From the NCBI RefSeq assembly GCF_027942865.1, contig NC_134519.1, forward strand, positions 21,796,248 through 21,860,247: a stretch of 64,000 nucleotides of DNA, in the 5' to 3' direction. The notes under the pieces are model-generated. The model was not told where the DNA came from, did no database searches, and saw only the letters and a list, made by a program, of their open reading frames with translations. This DNA comes from Odontesthes bonariensis (Eukaryota; Chordata; Actinopteri; Atheriniformes; Atherinopsidae). Both the position numbers and the translations under genes were made by a program. Below are positions 17,017 through 29,700 of this stretch, one piece after another (position 1 is the stretch's first letter; the number at the start of each line of letters is the position of its first letter).

Positions 17017-20000
17017 GCCCCATTGTGCCCTCTTGTGGTCGAATTTATGCATGCATGTTTGTACAGTGATGGGATACAAAACAGAGATGCATTTGAAGTG
17101 TTTTCTTGCATCAGATTTCCTCTGACAGTCATGTTGCACGGATGCCCAGAGTATCCCTGACATGACTTTGCAATCATAACAAAATACCTGATTTCAGTCA
17201 TATAAGCAATTATAGTCATTCTTTTAATATGCAAGTCCAATAAAAAAAATATACACTTTTGTTCTCGCTCTGCAGTCAGCGTGATTTACTTGTAACACAT
17301 CTTGCTCTGTCTCAAACTCCGCCTCATGAGAAGCCCTATAGGGTCAGGTGTTTCGAATTAGCATTTGTTCTACACACTGTGCTAAGGGCATTGGCTAGCT
17401 GATGTCACTGAATCTGTGGATACTGTAACTGTTGCCATTAAACAGACCTTTAAAGGTAATTAAATGTATTCAGATATGAAAATACAGGACCGGCCTGTTA
17501 GGAAATAACGAAAATGTAAACACATATATTCAATGTCCAATTGAAACATGTTTTAAAAACCTTGCAGAATGCTGATTACCCTCTCTTCAGCGGAGGTCCT
17601 TGTATTGGGACATGGTTGTTTCTATCCAGCAAAGCGGCTGCCTGTTGCTATAAGGAATAAAATCGCTGACGTGTGGTCCATTAGTCCCATATGAAATGTT
17701 ATACAGCTACAGGTGAGAATTTTTGGAATAGTGGTTGACAACATTGATGTCAGAGATTCATTGCAATGAGAAGATTTTTAAAATCTCACCCTGGCTCGAT
17801 GATGGGGAAAAGGTCTCTTATTCATATGGACTTATGTTGTCACTTAGCATCCACAGCTGATAGTATTCGGGGATAAAAAAAAATTCTGGACAAAAAAAAA
17901 TAAAAGGCGATCTACTTAATATACAATTATATATCCGTATAAAAATCTGCAAATACCATTTAATTGTATTTTTTTTCTATTTTATTTATTTTTGAGTTTA
18001 AACAAACATGTATTGAATTATGTACTTTTTTGCAGATCACTGCATACAGTCCACATGCAGCTGTAGTATTAAAACGGTTCGCTGTTGAAAACATACTCAT
18101 ATCTAAGCACAGATCATATGTACCATAGAGATGGTTCAGCAGAGCAGGAAATCCACATCATTGTGTTGTCACAACACCAGGTAACATGACTTCCCCCCCC
18201 CCTTTACACACAGAGGCAGAGAGGTAAAGTCACATTGCCATTTCGGACAGATAATAATCTCACTGGTGGTGTGACTGCATGTTCGTCATGAGACTATAAA
18301 CTACTAACTCAGTGGTTATAGCATGCATTTCCTAAACTATTAAATTAGCCCAGCATGCCCTGTGGCTGCATGTTTAACAAATGCTCTGTTCCTCTGTTTT
18401 GTGTCTTCTCCTTCACCTGAGTCCACCTTACTGCTCTTTGTTATGATAAATGCCCCCAGTTTGACTTCCCACTGAATTGTTGTGAGAGACATATATTTGA
18501 TAAGATCAAACACATTAGAGAAACAGTGGCTCTTGTGATCGTGACATGTAACTTTAACCTCCTGAGGCAACTTATCCGAAAATAAATTTTCTTATTTCAA
18601 AGCTGCAAACGTCCTGGGATGTTTACCTAATCGACGGCTTGGCCGTCCTTTCCAATCTATTTCTCCCTTTTCGGACAATGCCCCGACTGTCGTCTTTATC
18701 ATGCAGAGCTGTTTTAGATTGTTGTGCCTGATCTGCTGCAGATTAAAAAAATTTTTAAAATAAGGGATGATTTATCAGAAACAAAAAAATAAGATGCACT
18801 GAATCCCAATCACACTCGAGTCTTTTTTTAGTCACTCTTAAGCTCTGATCTCAACATTGGGTGCACTTCATTTAGGTTTAATACATCAAAAATGTCCAAA
18901 AAAAAACAGAGGAGAAAGTTGAAAAATCAAAATCAAATGAAATACTGTACTAATAATTAACCCTTGTGAGATCACTAAAGAAGGCCGATGAATAATCCAA
19001 ATTAGAGTTATTAACATAATTCCCATGCTGTTTGTGAGAGGAAACTGGAGCTCAGTTTACCTGCTGTGGGCACAGTTTTTCAGTGAAGATTTTGGACCTT
19101 AGAAATTCACCAGTTTAGCCCGAATAGCTCGTGTCCAGATAATCAGTGTGTGGATTTGATTGTCTTTAAATGCTTATCTACGGTACATTGGATCTGATGT
19201 TGTGTTGGAACTGTCGGGATCTCTGGTGAGAGTAACTTTTCCAGTGATCTATCCAGGGCTTGCTGCAGTGTGGGGCCTTATCACTGTGGGTCCAGAGCTA
19301 AGATTAGCCAACTACATATGGCTTATTAGGTTGTTAGGCTAACTTTACCTTCAGTGTAGACATGGATACTTATTATGTTTTGTTAATTTGCCTGATTCAG
19401 AGACATGGTCTCCAAAGCCCCTATCTTATTCTGTATGTATGCTCTGTAAAGGCAACATGCTATTTCTTTTCAGGGCCATTTTGTTCTTTATTTTGGATGC
19501 ATTTTGTCCTGACCACAGCACATTTCTGACTCAGCTTACCTCTCTAATTGATTTGACATGGTAGATCCGATATCCTTTTCATGATAGTCAACCTTTAGTA
19601 TGATAACTTTCTATGGCCCCCATTCTTGCTTTTATGGAGGTATAATGTTTCCACATGTTCTATGTCCACTGCATCATTTTTTTTCTCCCCCCACTCAAAC
19701 TCTTGCAAAGGTAGTAAAACTACATTGGGCAACACACTGTGAAACAACGAAAAGAGTAAAACAAGAGTGAAAATCTCCCGCTAAGACCTGTATGCCCCAT
19801 CAAAATTGGATTTTTCTTTTGCCCACTTAAAAGTAACTGTTTCTTTCACCAGTAAGACCACCAAAACATCTGGCACTGCTTGTTTCTAGGCATATTTCTG
19901 CTGAAAAAGTTCTTCTCATCTGTTTCATCAGCAGTCTCCTTTGGATACCTGTTGTTTTAAGACAGTACTAATTCTGCAGTCATTGAGAAATGATAGAATT

Positions 20001-20900
20001 TTGCATTCTGTTTGTCTTAAAGAGGTCATGACCAACCAGCCATTCACGGAATGCAAAGTGACGCGGCCTGTAAAATGAATTAGCCACTAGGCTATAAAGA
20101 TCAATTCCTGGGGGGGGGGGCAAAAGTATCGGTCTATTAAACACGCCTAATTATTACAATTATCACATCTCTACAAGCTTCAGAAAAAGTCAAGTGATCC
20201 CTCATGTGGTTCTGTGCGTCTTTTATACAACATTTGCACGGATGCATCCACCACCGTGTGGCTCAACCACGAGTCCGCGCAGCACTTATTGTTAAACCAG
20301 CAAGTGTCGGATGACCGTGCAGAGTCATTTGCGTGGGTTGTGGTGAATCTTGTGGAAGAGAATAGATCCTCCTCTCCATGCTCCGAGCCTCCGCACAATT
20401 AACACCGTGTATATCTGCCCTCGCCTCCATTGTCCGCTGGAGCCACAGAGCTCGAGCTTTGAGCTCAACAGGCCTCTAACTTTGTGTGATGAATACATAT
20501 GCGACACTGTGCCGTTTTAGTTTTTGTGCCGAATTTGTACGCTTCGACGATTTTAGGAGCAAAACGTTTGCGCCCAATTATTACTATCACTATACAAGTG
20601 GATATTCATTTTGATATGTGTTGAGGATGACAATATGGCTTACAAGCGTGTACACTAGCCCTCTAAGAACAAGTTACACAGATACAAAACATATAATTAA
20701 TTAGCTACATAAATAGGCCTACATATTAATTGAACGACCCTGGTAGAGATTTTCGAGGATTTTTACATTAAAATGAGTCCTTGTGTCATTTTCGTTTGAG
20801 CTATGGAGAATTTGCCTGCAGCAATAAACTGCAGGTGAGCGTGTGTATGACGGTCTGTAAGTTTCACATACGTTTATCATCAATGCAGCCTGAATGCTGG
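15690..20900. other. Intergenic upstream of pax3
   Basis: No supported gene. Contains a long GATA microsatellite (16,928-17,016) and AT-rich unique sequence. Distal pax3 control elements are likely in such a region in vertebrates, but I cannot place them from sequence alone. Confidence 0.5.
16928..17016 (+). repeat. (GATA)n microsatellite
   Basis: About 22 uninterrupted tetranucleotide copies. It creates artificial open frames of repeated Tyr-Leu-Ser-Ile on the minus strand. Confidence 0.98.
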
Positions 20901-21099
20901 ATGGTTTTCTTTATCGAGTCGTTGTTGTTATCAATTTGGTGCACTTATAGCGGCCGCCTCCCGGCACCAGCTGAGTGGAATATGCGCCTAAATCACGAAG
21001 GGCAGAACCAACTTCGAATAAACTCTTCGTGAAAAGTTTCATGCACAGAAGCTTGTGACATGACAAGTTGACCTCGTGAGGTCAATCCAAACAGAGCGG

Positions 21100-21513
21100 A
21101 GGGCCTTTTGTCCAATCACGCAGCTCCTCCTTCCTCCGAATGTCCGGGTGTTTAACCAATCAGCGCGTGCAGCGCGGAGTCAGAGGGGACAGCAACCGTA
21201 GATAAAATGTTTGACTTCCATCCATCGTCTCAGAGCATCTTCTAAATCCTCCCAGGACTGTCAGAAAGCTGCACGTTGATTTAAACTCACCCCCGCCCCG
21301 CTCAGACCGACCACCGGATAGCAGTCAACAGCTCCACTCAAGTCCAACTCTGCTGTCGAGGCAACCTGTTACTCAAGGAAAAGGAGCCTGCATCGCGACT
21401 CTTTGAGAAGAGAGAGCGAGCCGAACTAATAAACCTAAGTTATTTTGTGGATTTAAACGCGGAAGCAGAAGCAAACTTCGTTTAAAGTGTTGCCTGACAG
21501 AAAGTCAGGGATA
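21100..21513 (+). promoter_or_regulatory. pax3: pax3 proximal promoter and 5'UTR
   Basis: CCAAT boxes at 21,112-21,116 and 21,156-21,160 are followed by a TATA-like GATAAAA at 21,201-21,207. Transcription should begin about 25-30 bases later, giving a 5'UTR of about 280 nt before the ATG at 21,514. The exact start is inferred. Confidence 0.55.
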
Positions 21514-21598
21514 ATGACAGCGCTCGCAGGAGGTTTGCCGAGAATGATGAGACCAACTCCTCACCAGAACTACCCGCGGGGAGGATACTCACTGGAAG
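21514..21598 (+). CDS. pax3: pax3 exon 1
   Basis: Starts at the ATG in GATAATGACAGC and encodes [20 protein letters not shown] plus PRGGYSLE. Donor G|GTAAGAG, phase 1. Confidence 0.95.
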
Positions 21599-23619
21599 GT
21601 AAGAGACCTCAGCCGGCTGCTTCTCGCAGTCTGGGAAAAAAACTTCCAACTTCAAGATAACTTTTGCAAAGCTGACAATTCTGTAAAAAAAAGTGAACTT
21701 CATGTTGCGCTAAATTACATTTCAAATGCAATTTTGTGAGGATGAAGAGTACACGCATCGTGTGCCTTTTCTTGAATTATTTGCATTGACATAATTTCAA
21801 CATTTCAACTGTTTAACATTTGAAAAAAAAAATCATATTTCCGCATGCAGACAGTAGAACAAGTTTTGATTTCATTGAGATAAATGATCACAGTGAAAGC
21901 TGTAACAACTTTGCGGTGCAGTAACAATCAAAGGTTGTCAAGTTATAACTTACTGCATTTTAAACTGACTTGTGTGTTCATGTTAGAAATCAGATTCTGA
22001 GCTGAACAGGCTTTTATACAACGACCTGGGCACACCGTTTTAGTGCAAGTTATGAGCGGTCCGCTAAGAAACATGCCTTGCTGTCTAGTCTCCACTCCGT
22101 TAGGACAGGGTCGGGTCAACCAGCTCGGTGGTGTCTTTATAAACGGCAGACCTCTTCCCAACCATATCCGCCATAAAATCGTGGAGATGGCCCATCACGG
22201 AATCCGACCGTGTGTCATCTCCCGCCAGCTGCGAGTGTCCCACGGCTGCGTGTCCAAAATCCTCTGTCGGTACCAGGAGACAGGCTCCATCAGGCCGGGA
22301 GCCATCGGAGGTAGCAAGCCAAAGGTGAGACCTGCAGCCAAGTTGAAACATTTATTTGAGCCGTGTTTTTCTGGGGAGCGCCAGCAGCGTAATATGGTTT
22401 CAAATGTGGTTCATTTTCTGACAGCGAAGTCCTTGTGGGTTTGAGGTGTAATATGGAATCGATCAACCTCAGATACTGTTGAACCACATGGACTATTTAA
22501 ATTATTATCTGTAAAATAAAAGGAATAATAAAATGATTTGAAGTCAGAGTTCTGTGGGATGTTTAAAGGAAATCGTTTCAGTTACAAAATGTAAACTTGA
22601 ATAAAATCGAAAGGGGACGAACTTTACTTTCTTCAAGCCAAGCAACGCTTTCCAAATTTTTTTTATTTGATTTTTCTTTTGCGCCAATTGCTTGTACACT
22701 TTCACATTATATCTTTTATACACTTTTACATGTATATTACATTATACGTTTGCAAATATATCATCATAGTTTTATTTCTTTTTAAAGCTCGTCTAATGTG
22801 ACTTGTTTCTTTTTTTCACACCAAAGCAAAGCGCTTCTCCAGAAGTCGACAAGAAAATCGAAGAGTACAAGAGGGAAAACCCCGGAATGTTCAGCTGGGA
22901 GATCAGGGACAAACTACTGAAAGATGGGATCTGCGACAGGAACAACGTCCCCTCAGGTAGGCGAAGGCTGGCAAAGTTGCTATTGCACTAAAGAATGTAG
23001 CCTAATAATAATAATAAAAAAATACAATATTATTCTAAATATTTTCTACAAAATAGCGGGAAAAAATCTATTCGTGAAAAAAGCTCGTCGATTTCTTCTC
23101 TTATTTTATTTAATTATTTTCTTAACTTTAGTTTTTTGACGTTATTTTAACTTATTAAAGTTTTTGTTTTTTTTTCCCTTTTTCTTTTAAATTTGATGAT
23201 ATGCATCTTGTTTAAGTTTCCTAAACATTTCATTCTTTCTCAGTGAGCACCATCAGCCGCATTATGCGCTCTAAATTCGGTGGAGTCGCTGAGGATGAAG
23301 AGGAAGAGGATGAGGTGGTGAAGAGGGCGATGGAGGAAAACGAACCACGGACAAAACACAGCATCGATGGCATCTTGGGAGACAGATGTAAGTTCCGCTT
23401 TATTTGGTTTGATTTATTTATTTATTGTACGACGCTGTTCGTCTTTACTGTCTGTGAAAAAGTGCTGAAAACACAAGTTAAGAAGAATGTGGAGCTCTGG
23501 TTTTTAATTCCTTGGCTCACGGCAGCATGACTTTAGTTTCTGTTGCTCATGAACATTGTTTAGTGATATGAGTTCATAATTGTTGGCTGTGGGGAATTTA
23601 TTTAAACAAAAAAGAACAC

Positions 23620-23656
<37 letters not shown>

Positions 23657-26600
23657 TAATAATAATGTAGAAGAACTGTGAACATGAATTTCTTTGATAA
23701 TTGGAATTTTCAGAAGATGATCAAAAGCATACCGACTCGTCCAGGAAAGTTCTCACGCATGCGCTTAGGGAGTCAGCCCTGAGCGTTAACAAACAGGGCC
23801 CTGGAAAGAGCTTTTTAAAATCAAACATTTGTCTAACTTTCAAGCCTGAGAAACTTTTTTTTTTTTTTACACTTAATCGGACACTTGGGGATGAACTTCA
23901 GGGGACAAAGCATGGAGAGTCCATTGAGACTCAACACCTCAGTTTGACGCGCACAAAAGCCAAACTCTAGCGAGCGGCTCAGTGGTGTACAAAAAAGATG
24001 CCAGAGCTTTTCAAAATAGGGAAAGAAAGGGAGAGAAAAACTGCGCTGACAAAAGACCGGGAGAAGACATTATGAACCCGCAATGAGCGATGAATTATTC
24101 AGGGACACCAATGGGCCCAGTGGCATCTGGTTTATAGATTGCGCAAAGAAATGCCAGTTTTTACTCCTGTCTCACTGTTAACATTTCGTATTTGTGGATA
24201 GCTAAGCTTTTAGACAAACACCTGTTGATTTACGACCTGTTGGTGATTGAAGGGAGTCGCTGCAAAAGGAAAGTTTGAGACATAATGCTGCATGTAGTTA
24301 ATTATTGATGGCCAGAATCGAAACAGTGTCCGTGCGTATAAACCCAGGTTATTGTGTGTTTAATTTAATTCGGTCAAGTCGCTCTGCAATAAGAGATGTA
24401 AACTCTATCGATGAAAACTAAATTTAAGTTAACGCATTTGGCAGCAGGCAAGAGGCTGGCAATTTCAGTCTGAACTGTGTAAGATTTGAGCCAGGCCACT
24501 TTCCGTTACTTTCGCGCTCGGGGCCTTTTATCACGGCTTTTTGTCTTTGCGCGGCGAGCATGACGCCTTCAGCCAGTGAGCGCAGGGAAACTCTTCTCCT
24601 CACTAGATTAAATCCAAACCTTTTATTTCTCCCCACTTTCATCTCAGACAAAGTCCGCCCCTTCCCTTTTCGCCTTGGGCGCACACATTTAATGTGGTGT
24701 CTGTGCGGGACACTTCCCACTCCCTCTATGCCACAGAGGGGCACATCCACATCAAGCGACGAACTTTGCAAATATCCTTAAGTGCAGAGCAGGTTATCCT
24801 GATTAGGAAAAGAGACATCAGTCCGTTAGGGCTTGGACTTTATTTTTCTTCGTTGGTCATCTTTAGATTTTGAGGAATGTGTTTTAAGATGAGAAAAAAA
24901 AGAGACAAAACAAGTATCTAATAACTTGAAGCTGATATGTATGTTGTTGTTTTTTTACATTTTTTTAAGAAACCAAAATAACATTAGGTCCTATATGCCA
25001 ACAGCTAAGAGCACTTTCCCCCACTGATATACATTATTTCATTCTTGTGACTCTTGGATGTGGAAGTAGTTGTTGTTTTTCCTCTTTTATAGCACTTCAT
25101 TAGAATGTGAAAAGGGTGGTTTGAGGACTCAGAGAGTGTCTTCTGGCCAAATATTGATTAAGTAGGTGTTTGCAGAGGCTATTGTTGTGCTAGGGAGAGG
25201 CCTGTTGCTCTCTGCCCCTTTCTCCTCTACTACTATTGTTGGCTTTTCTTAAGTGCTTAGATCAAAGCTGACTCATTTAGATTTATTTGTCTGGGAAAAA
25301 AAGAGTACTAAGGTTTGTGGGATAAAGTATACTGGGCAGCAGTATGTCTGGCATTAGCATGTGCCTGGAACATTATGAGAAGTGGATATTCGCCGGGTTG
25401 TGTACGATTTTAAGTTGTTTCGATTATCATTAGCAGTTGAATTACGGAGGCAGAATCAATTTAATTCTGCAGAGTTTAAGCACGCATGGCTTGACAGCAG
25501 TTTCAAAAAAAATATTTGCAATCAACTTAATATATATTTTTTTTAAATTAAGACTACATTCCAGTAATGAATGACTTTGGTATATCATTTAAATCAGAAC
25601 ATTTAGATATCCTGTACTTCCAAGAATACGTTCTTTCTATTAGAGGGACTGATTTAATTGATAGTATCCTCTATTTATTACCATTGGCACTTTAGCCTTT
25701 AGCCTCATTTAACTAATTAAAGTAACCAAAGTCATGAAAGAGGGGTAGCCACTCTTGCAGGATCTATTTATGGCAGGGGGGGGTGAAACGCAGAAAGAAG
25801 AAGAAGAAAAAAGAAAGCCCAGAAATACAAACAGTCAAAGGGATAACTTTTCTTTAAAGGGAGTCCTGCGGTGCTTAAATGAATGAGCCCAGTTCTTTCA
25901 AATCTGCCATGGTGAACGCAGTCAACATGTAATAATTGGTTTCATTGAGGTGCATTCCAACAATCTGCTGCCATTCTCCTGCCTCTATTGTCCAGAGGCA
26001 GGCAAATAGCCAGAGGGACAGGAGGAATCAAGTGCTGACAAAACATGAAAGATTTAGCTGCTTTTGTCAAAGGAGCTGAGTAGGACTTTGTTTGTGTAAA
26101 TAAACTGGGTTACTGACTCCCTGGGATTTTGGCATGGATTAAGAATTAGGGAAAATTTGGGAGAGGGAGCAGAGCAGAAACGATCATATTTGAATTTGAC
26201 TATGTGCCATGCTTTCAAGCAGTCAAATGTATGTGTGTATTCGATAAATTCACTTCAAAAGCAGTGAAAGTAGAATTATGATAATAACAAACGTCTACAT
26301 CCATACCATCTTAAACCAATCTTCACATTTTAGAACGTATACTCTCATGAGACAAGAATATAGACAAATATATTGCTCTCACAGGCAGGAGGCAAAGACA
26401 TCTGGGCAGCATGGCAAATAACCCGTAACTGTAAACAGAGAGATACAAGGAGATTTTTTTTTCTTCTTCTTTTTTCAAGATTTTGTGACTCGGGCTCTAG
26501 AGGAGACAGAAGGCCTCATTACAACCAGAGGAATGTCTGCTACAGCCACATTTTCCTCTGAGGGCTGGGTAGTGGTGAAATATATATGAAGGCTTGACTC

Positions 26601-26676
26601 TGCATTTTCCTGTGTTAGTAGAGCTTATTATGCTCATTTATCCTGCAGGGCTGCAAGAAAAAACAAGTCAAAATGC

Positions 26677-26719
<43 letters not shown>

Positions 26720-29700
26720 CATATAGATAGATAAATACAAAGATATATAGATAGATTGAAATATATAATATTAACACTCAATACTTTTTCCTGTTATTTT
26801 GGTATGATTCTCGGGGCTCTCTTTCGCTAGAAAGAAAGAAAAAAATCCACACTGGTTGATCTGCAACTGAATGCAGACTCTATGCTTCATTAAAGCTTCT
26901 TTCTCTGTTGGCACCCACATTGTGATCCCCCAATATTAATTCAAAGGACAATTAATGAATGCGGGCCAACTTTGAAGTAATAGGCTGGGGTCCTGCCCTG
27001 AGCCGGCCCCTCGGTGCTGATGTACTCTCCGCATTCTCCCCACTAACCCCAGAGACACTGTGAAGTGACTGAAAGAGAAGCAATGAGCTATAGAAGGTCA
27101 AGGAGAGGAGCCCCAGCAGAAAAAGAGCTCTCTATTTCCTTGGAAGTATTAGCCAAGCAAAACTCTGTGATGGGGAGGATAAAGGAGTGAGAAGAGAAAA
27201 GGGTCGGGGGCGAGGGGACTCTGCAAAGAGGAGCACAATGGGATGGTTAATTGAGTAAAGCCAGACAGTGTTGTCAATCACTTAACTTTGTTTAGCCTCA
27301 GTTTTTGTGGAGCTGTTTCATCCAGTACATTGCACATTATGGACATGCCAGCACAACTGTTGCCATTTTGATTAATGTCTCTTTTCCTCTCTTAACATGC
27401 AAAAAAAAAAAGAAAATGAACCATAGAAAACACAAAAAATTGCGTTCATGACATTAAAACAGATTTAGTTTGCTTGCGTCTCTAAATTTCTCCATTTGCA
27501 AAAAATTCAACAAAAAAAAAAGTTCATCAAACAGCAAAAAAATGGACCAGTAATCGGCGTTCGCAGGGTCAGAAAAAGAAAGCGTGGAATCTGATAGTGG
27601 TTTCGCTCTACGTCGAGTGTCTGTGAAGTTTTGTTGCAGGGTCCGTGGTGAGGCTGTTTTCACTGCAGTGCTGTGCAGTCGCTGTGAAAAGGTCAGGGGC
27701 CAGCCTTGGGTCACTTGACTGTTAAAACTATCAGGCCCCAGGAAAAGGAGGTTACAATAATGTTTGGGAAAAGATGTCAACTGACAATCTAATATCACGA
27801 TGTGACACCATGGAGTCAGTGTTACTTGGATGACCCTCATTTCTCATTTTTTTTTACCTTTTTCTGAATGAAGTACTTGTTTGATTGTCTGTCTGGCCAA
27901 AATGAGGTAAGGCTGATGCAGATCTTTGCTTGTTAGTCTCCGTTTTGACTGGAACGTGCGGCAGACTGGCCTGTTGCTGCAGCCCTGCGTGGGTTCTGTG
28001 AAGCTGCTTTGTCCCTGCCCCGAGGGTGGAAATGCCACCGTGAAACTGTCACCTAACTGCACCACAGTGGAACTAAATAATAACCACCGCACACTGGGCA
28101 CATATAATAGCCATGCAGGGCCATTTGTGGCTTCTTGTCACTGCACCGGTGTTAGACAGAGATACATCTTTCAACTTCATATCGCCAGCTATTTCTTTGT
28201 CCGTTAAGTGCCAACCTCCTGCGATCATTCACTCCATTTTTTTCTGTCCATCACATCATCAACTCCCTCTCTTTTTCTTTCCATCATATCCCCTCCTCCT
28301 TTCCCAGGCAGCTGCGGGTTCCTGGGGGCTCTTTAGCAAGTCAAGTGAGCAGCCCACTCACTCCTATTTTTCCCTTAACTGTTAACCCCAGCTGAGTCCA
28401 TAAGCTGTCAGTTAACCATTCTTTTCCTCCAGTGCATCTGCTCACTCCGGCTCTATGTGGCATGCCTTTATTTTATTCAGTGGCCCACTCGCACTGTGCT
28501 CTGAGGCCTGAAAGGGCCAGATCTACTTCCTTGGGCAAATAGCTAGTTCATTTGTCTCTTCTGCCCTTTGTTTTGGGTTGCGAACACATGTCACCAGCTC
28601 AATTACCTTCACTATTAACAGCCCTTGGAGGACAGGCTAGCCTGCCCCTACCAAGACAAGGCTATAAACTGCTCCATATGCTTCACTTTCTCTTTTCTCT
28701 TCATCTCTTTCCCTTCATTTAATTTTAATTCTCTTGCACAGCCTCTGTCACACTTTCCATTTATTCTCTATCTTTTTGTCATTTTAAACTGTGTGTGAAT
28801 TTATATGCACATGTGAGCACGGACATGGTTATGTGGGCCTGTGCATGTCTCTTCATATTAGCATCTCCCGAAAGGGGTGGGAGCATGGTGACTGCTTGCC
28901 AAGACGAGTCTTGGCCGCAGTAGTCATGCAATAAACAAGAGCAGTCTTTATCCTCACAGTTGGAATCCTCTACTGTTTTTTTTGGCCTGTTGGAGGCACT
29001 GATGCAGGTGAAGCTAATGGAACTGGACGTTCCCCAGGTTCACATCTGTGACCCTCTGGAGTTTATCTTCCCTGCCTGTCAGTCTCCTCTCTTGATCAAT
29101 AAATGGTTCTGTTTACATTGAGTGATGGGCCTGTAGCGCTGATGTTAGAGTGGGTGCATTATGTGACTGCATGCACATCTTTAAATGTACTTGTTTGCTT
29201 TTATTAATGGCAAAAAAGAAACCTGTTGAATTCACTTGTTGATGACTCTAAATTGTGATAAAAATTTTTTCCCATCTATTTTGTTGTCTCAGCAAACTCT
29301 TTACTAGGTGTCGTACATCTTATTTTCTTTTGAAATGACGGTTTCATAAATAATTCTTCAGCAGGCTCAATTTCCACTTGGGAGATAATAATCTTCCTTT
29401 CTATTAAGATTCTTGTCAGAGCCACAACCTAACTGTGAGTGGTGATAGAGTATTTTCAGCTCCCTAGTGCTTTAGCTGCAGCGTAAAATTTGATTTGCGT
29501 GTTTAAGTAGGAGGTCGAGGCCTCTCTTTTTGTGCCCAGTATCCTCTTCTGTCATTTGTTGAGGAGAATGTGTGGGAACAAGCCTGCTCTTGCATCGGTG
29601 TGCCTTAAAAATCGATCTAGGGTAGCATAAGAACGGTGTTTAAAAGTGTAAAAACTGTGGATACGGTGATGGGTGAGCTAAAAGAAAGAGACGGGTGAAG

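Noticed and set aside
16723..17240. Two overlapping ORFs of 110 and 146 codons on the minus strand
   Set aside because: They are the translated (GATA)n microsatellite (repeated YLSI) with random flanks.
24424..24771. 115-codon minus ORF in pax3 intron 4
   Set aside because: No domain and random-looking sequence, within an intron.
27454..28385. ORFs of 85-128 codons on both strands in pax3 intron 4
   Set aside because: Overlapping frames without domain or splice support; chance frames.
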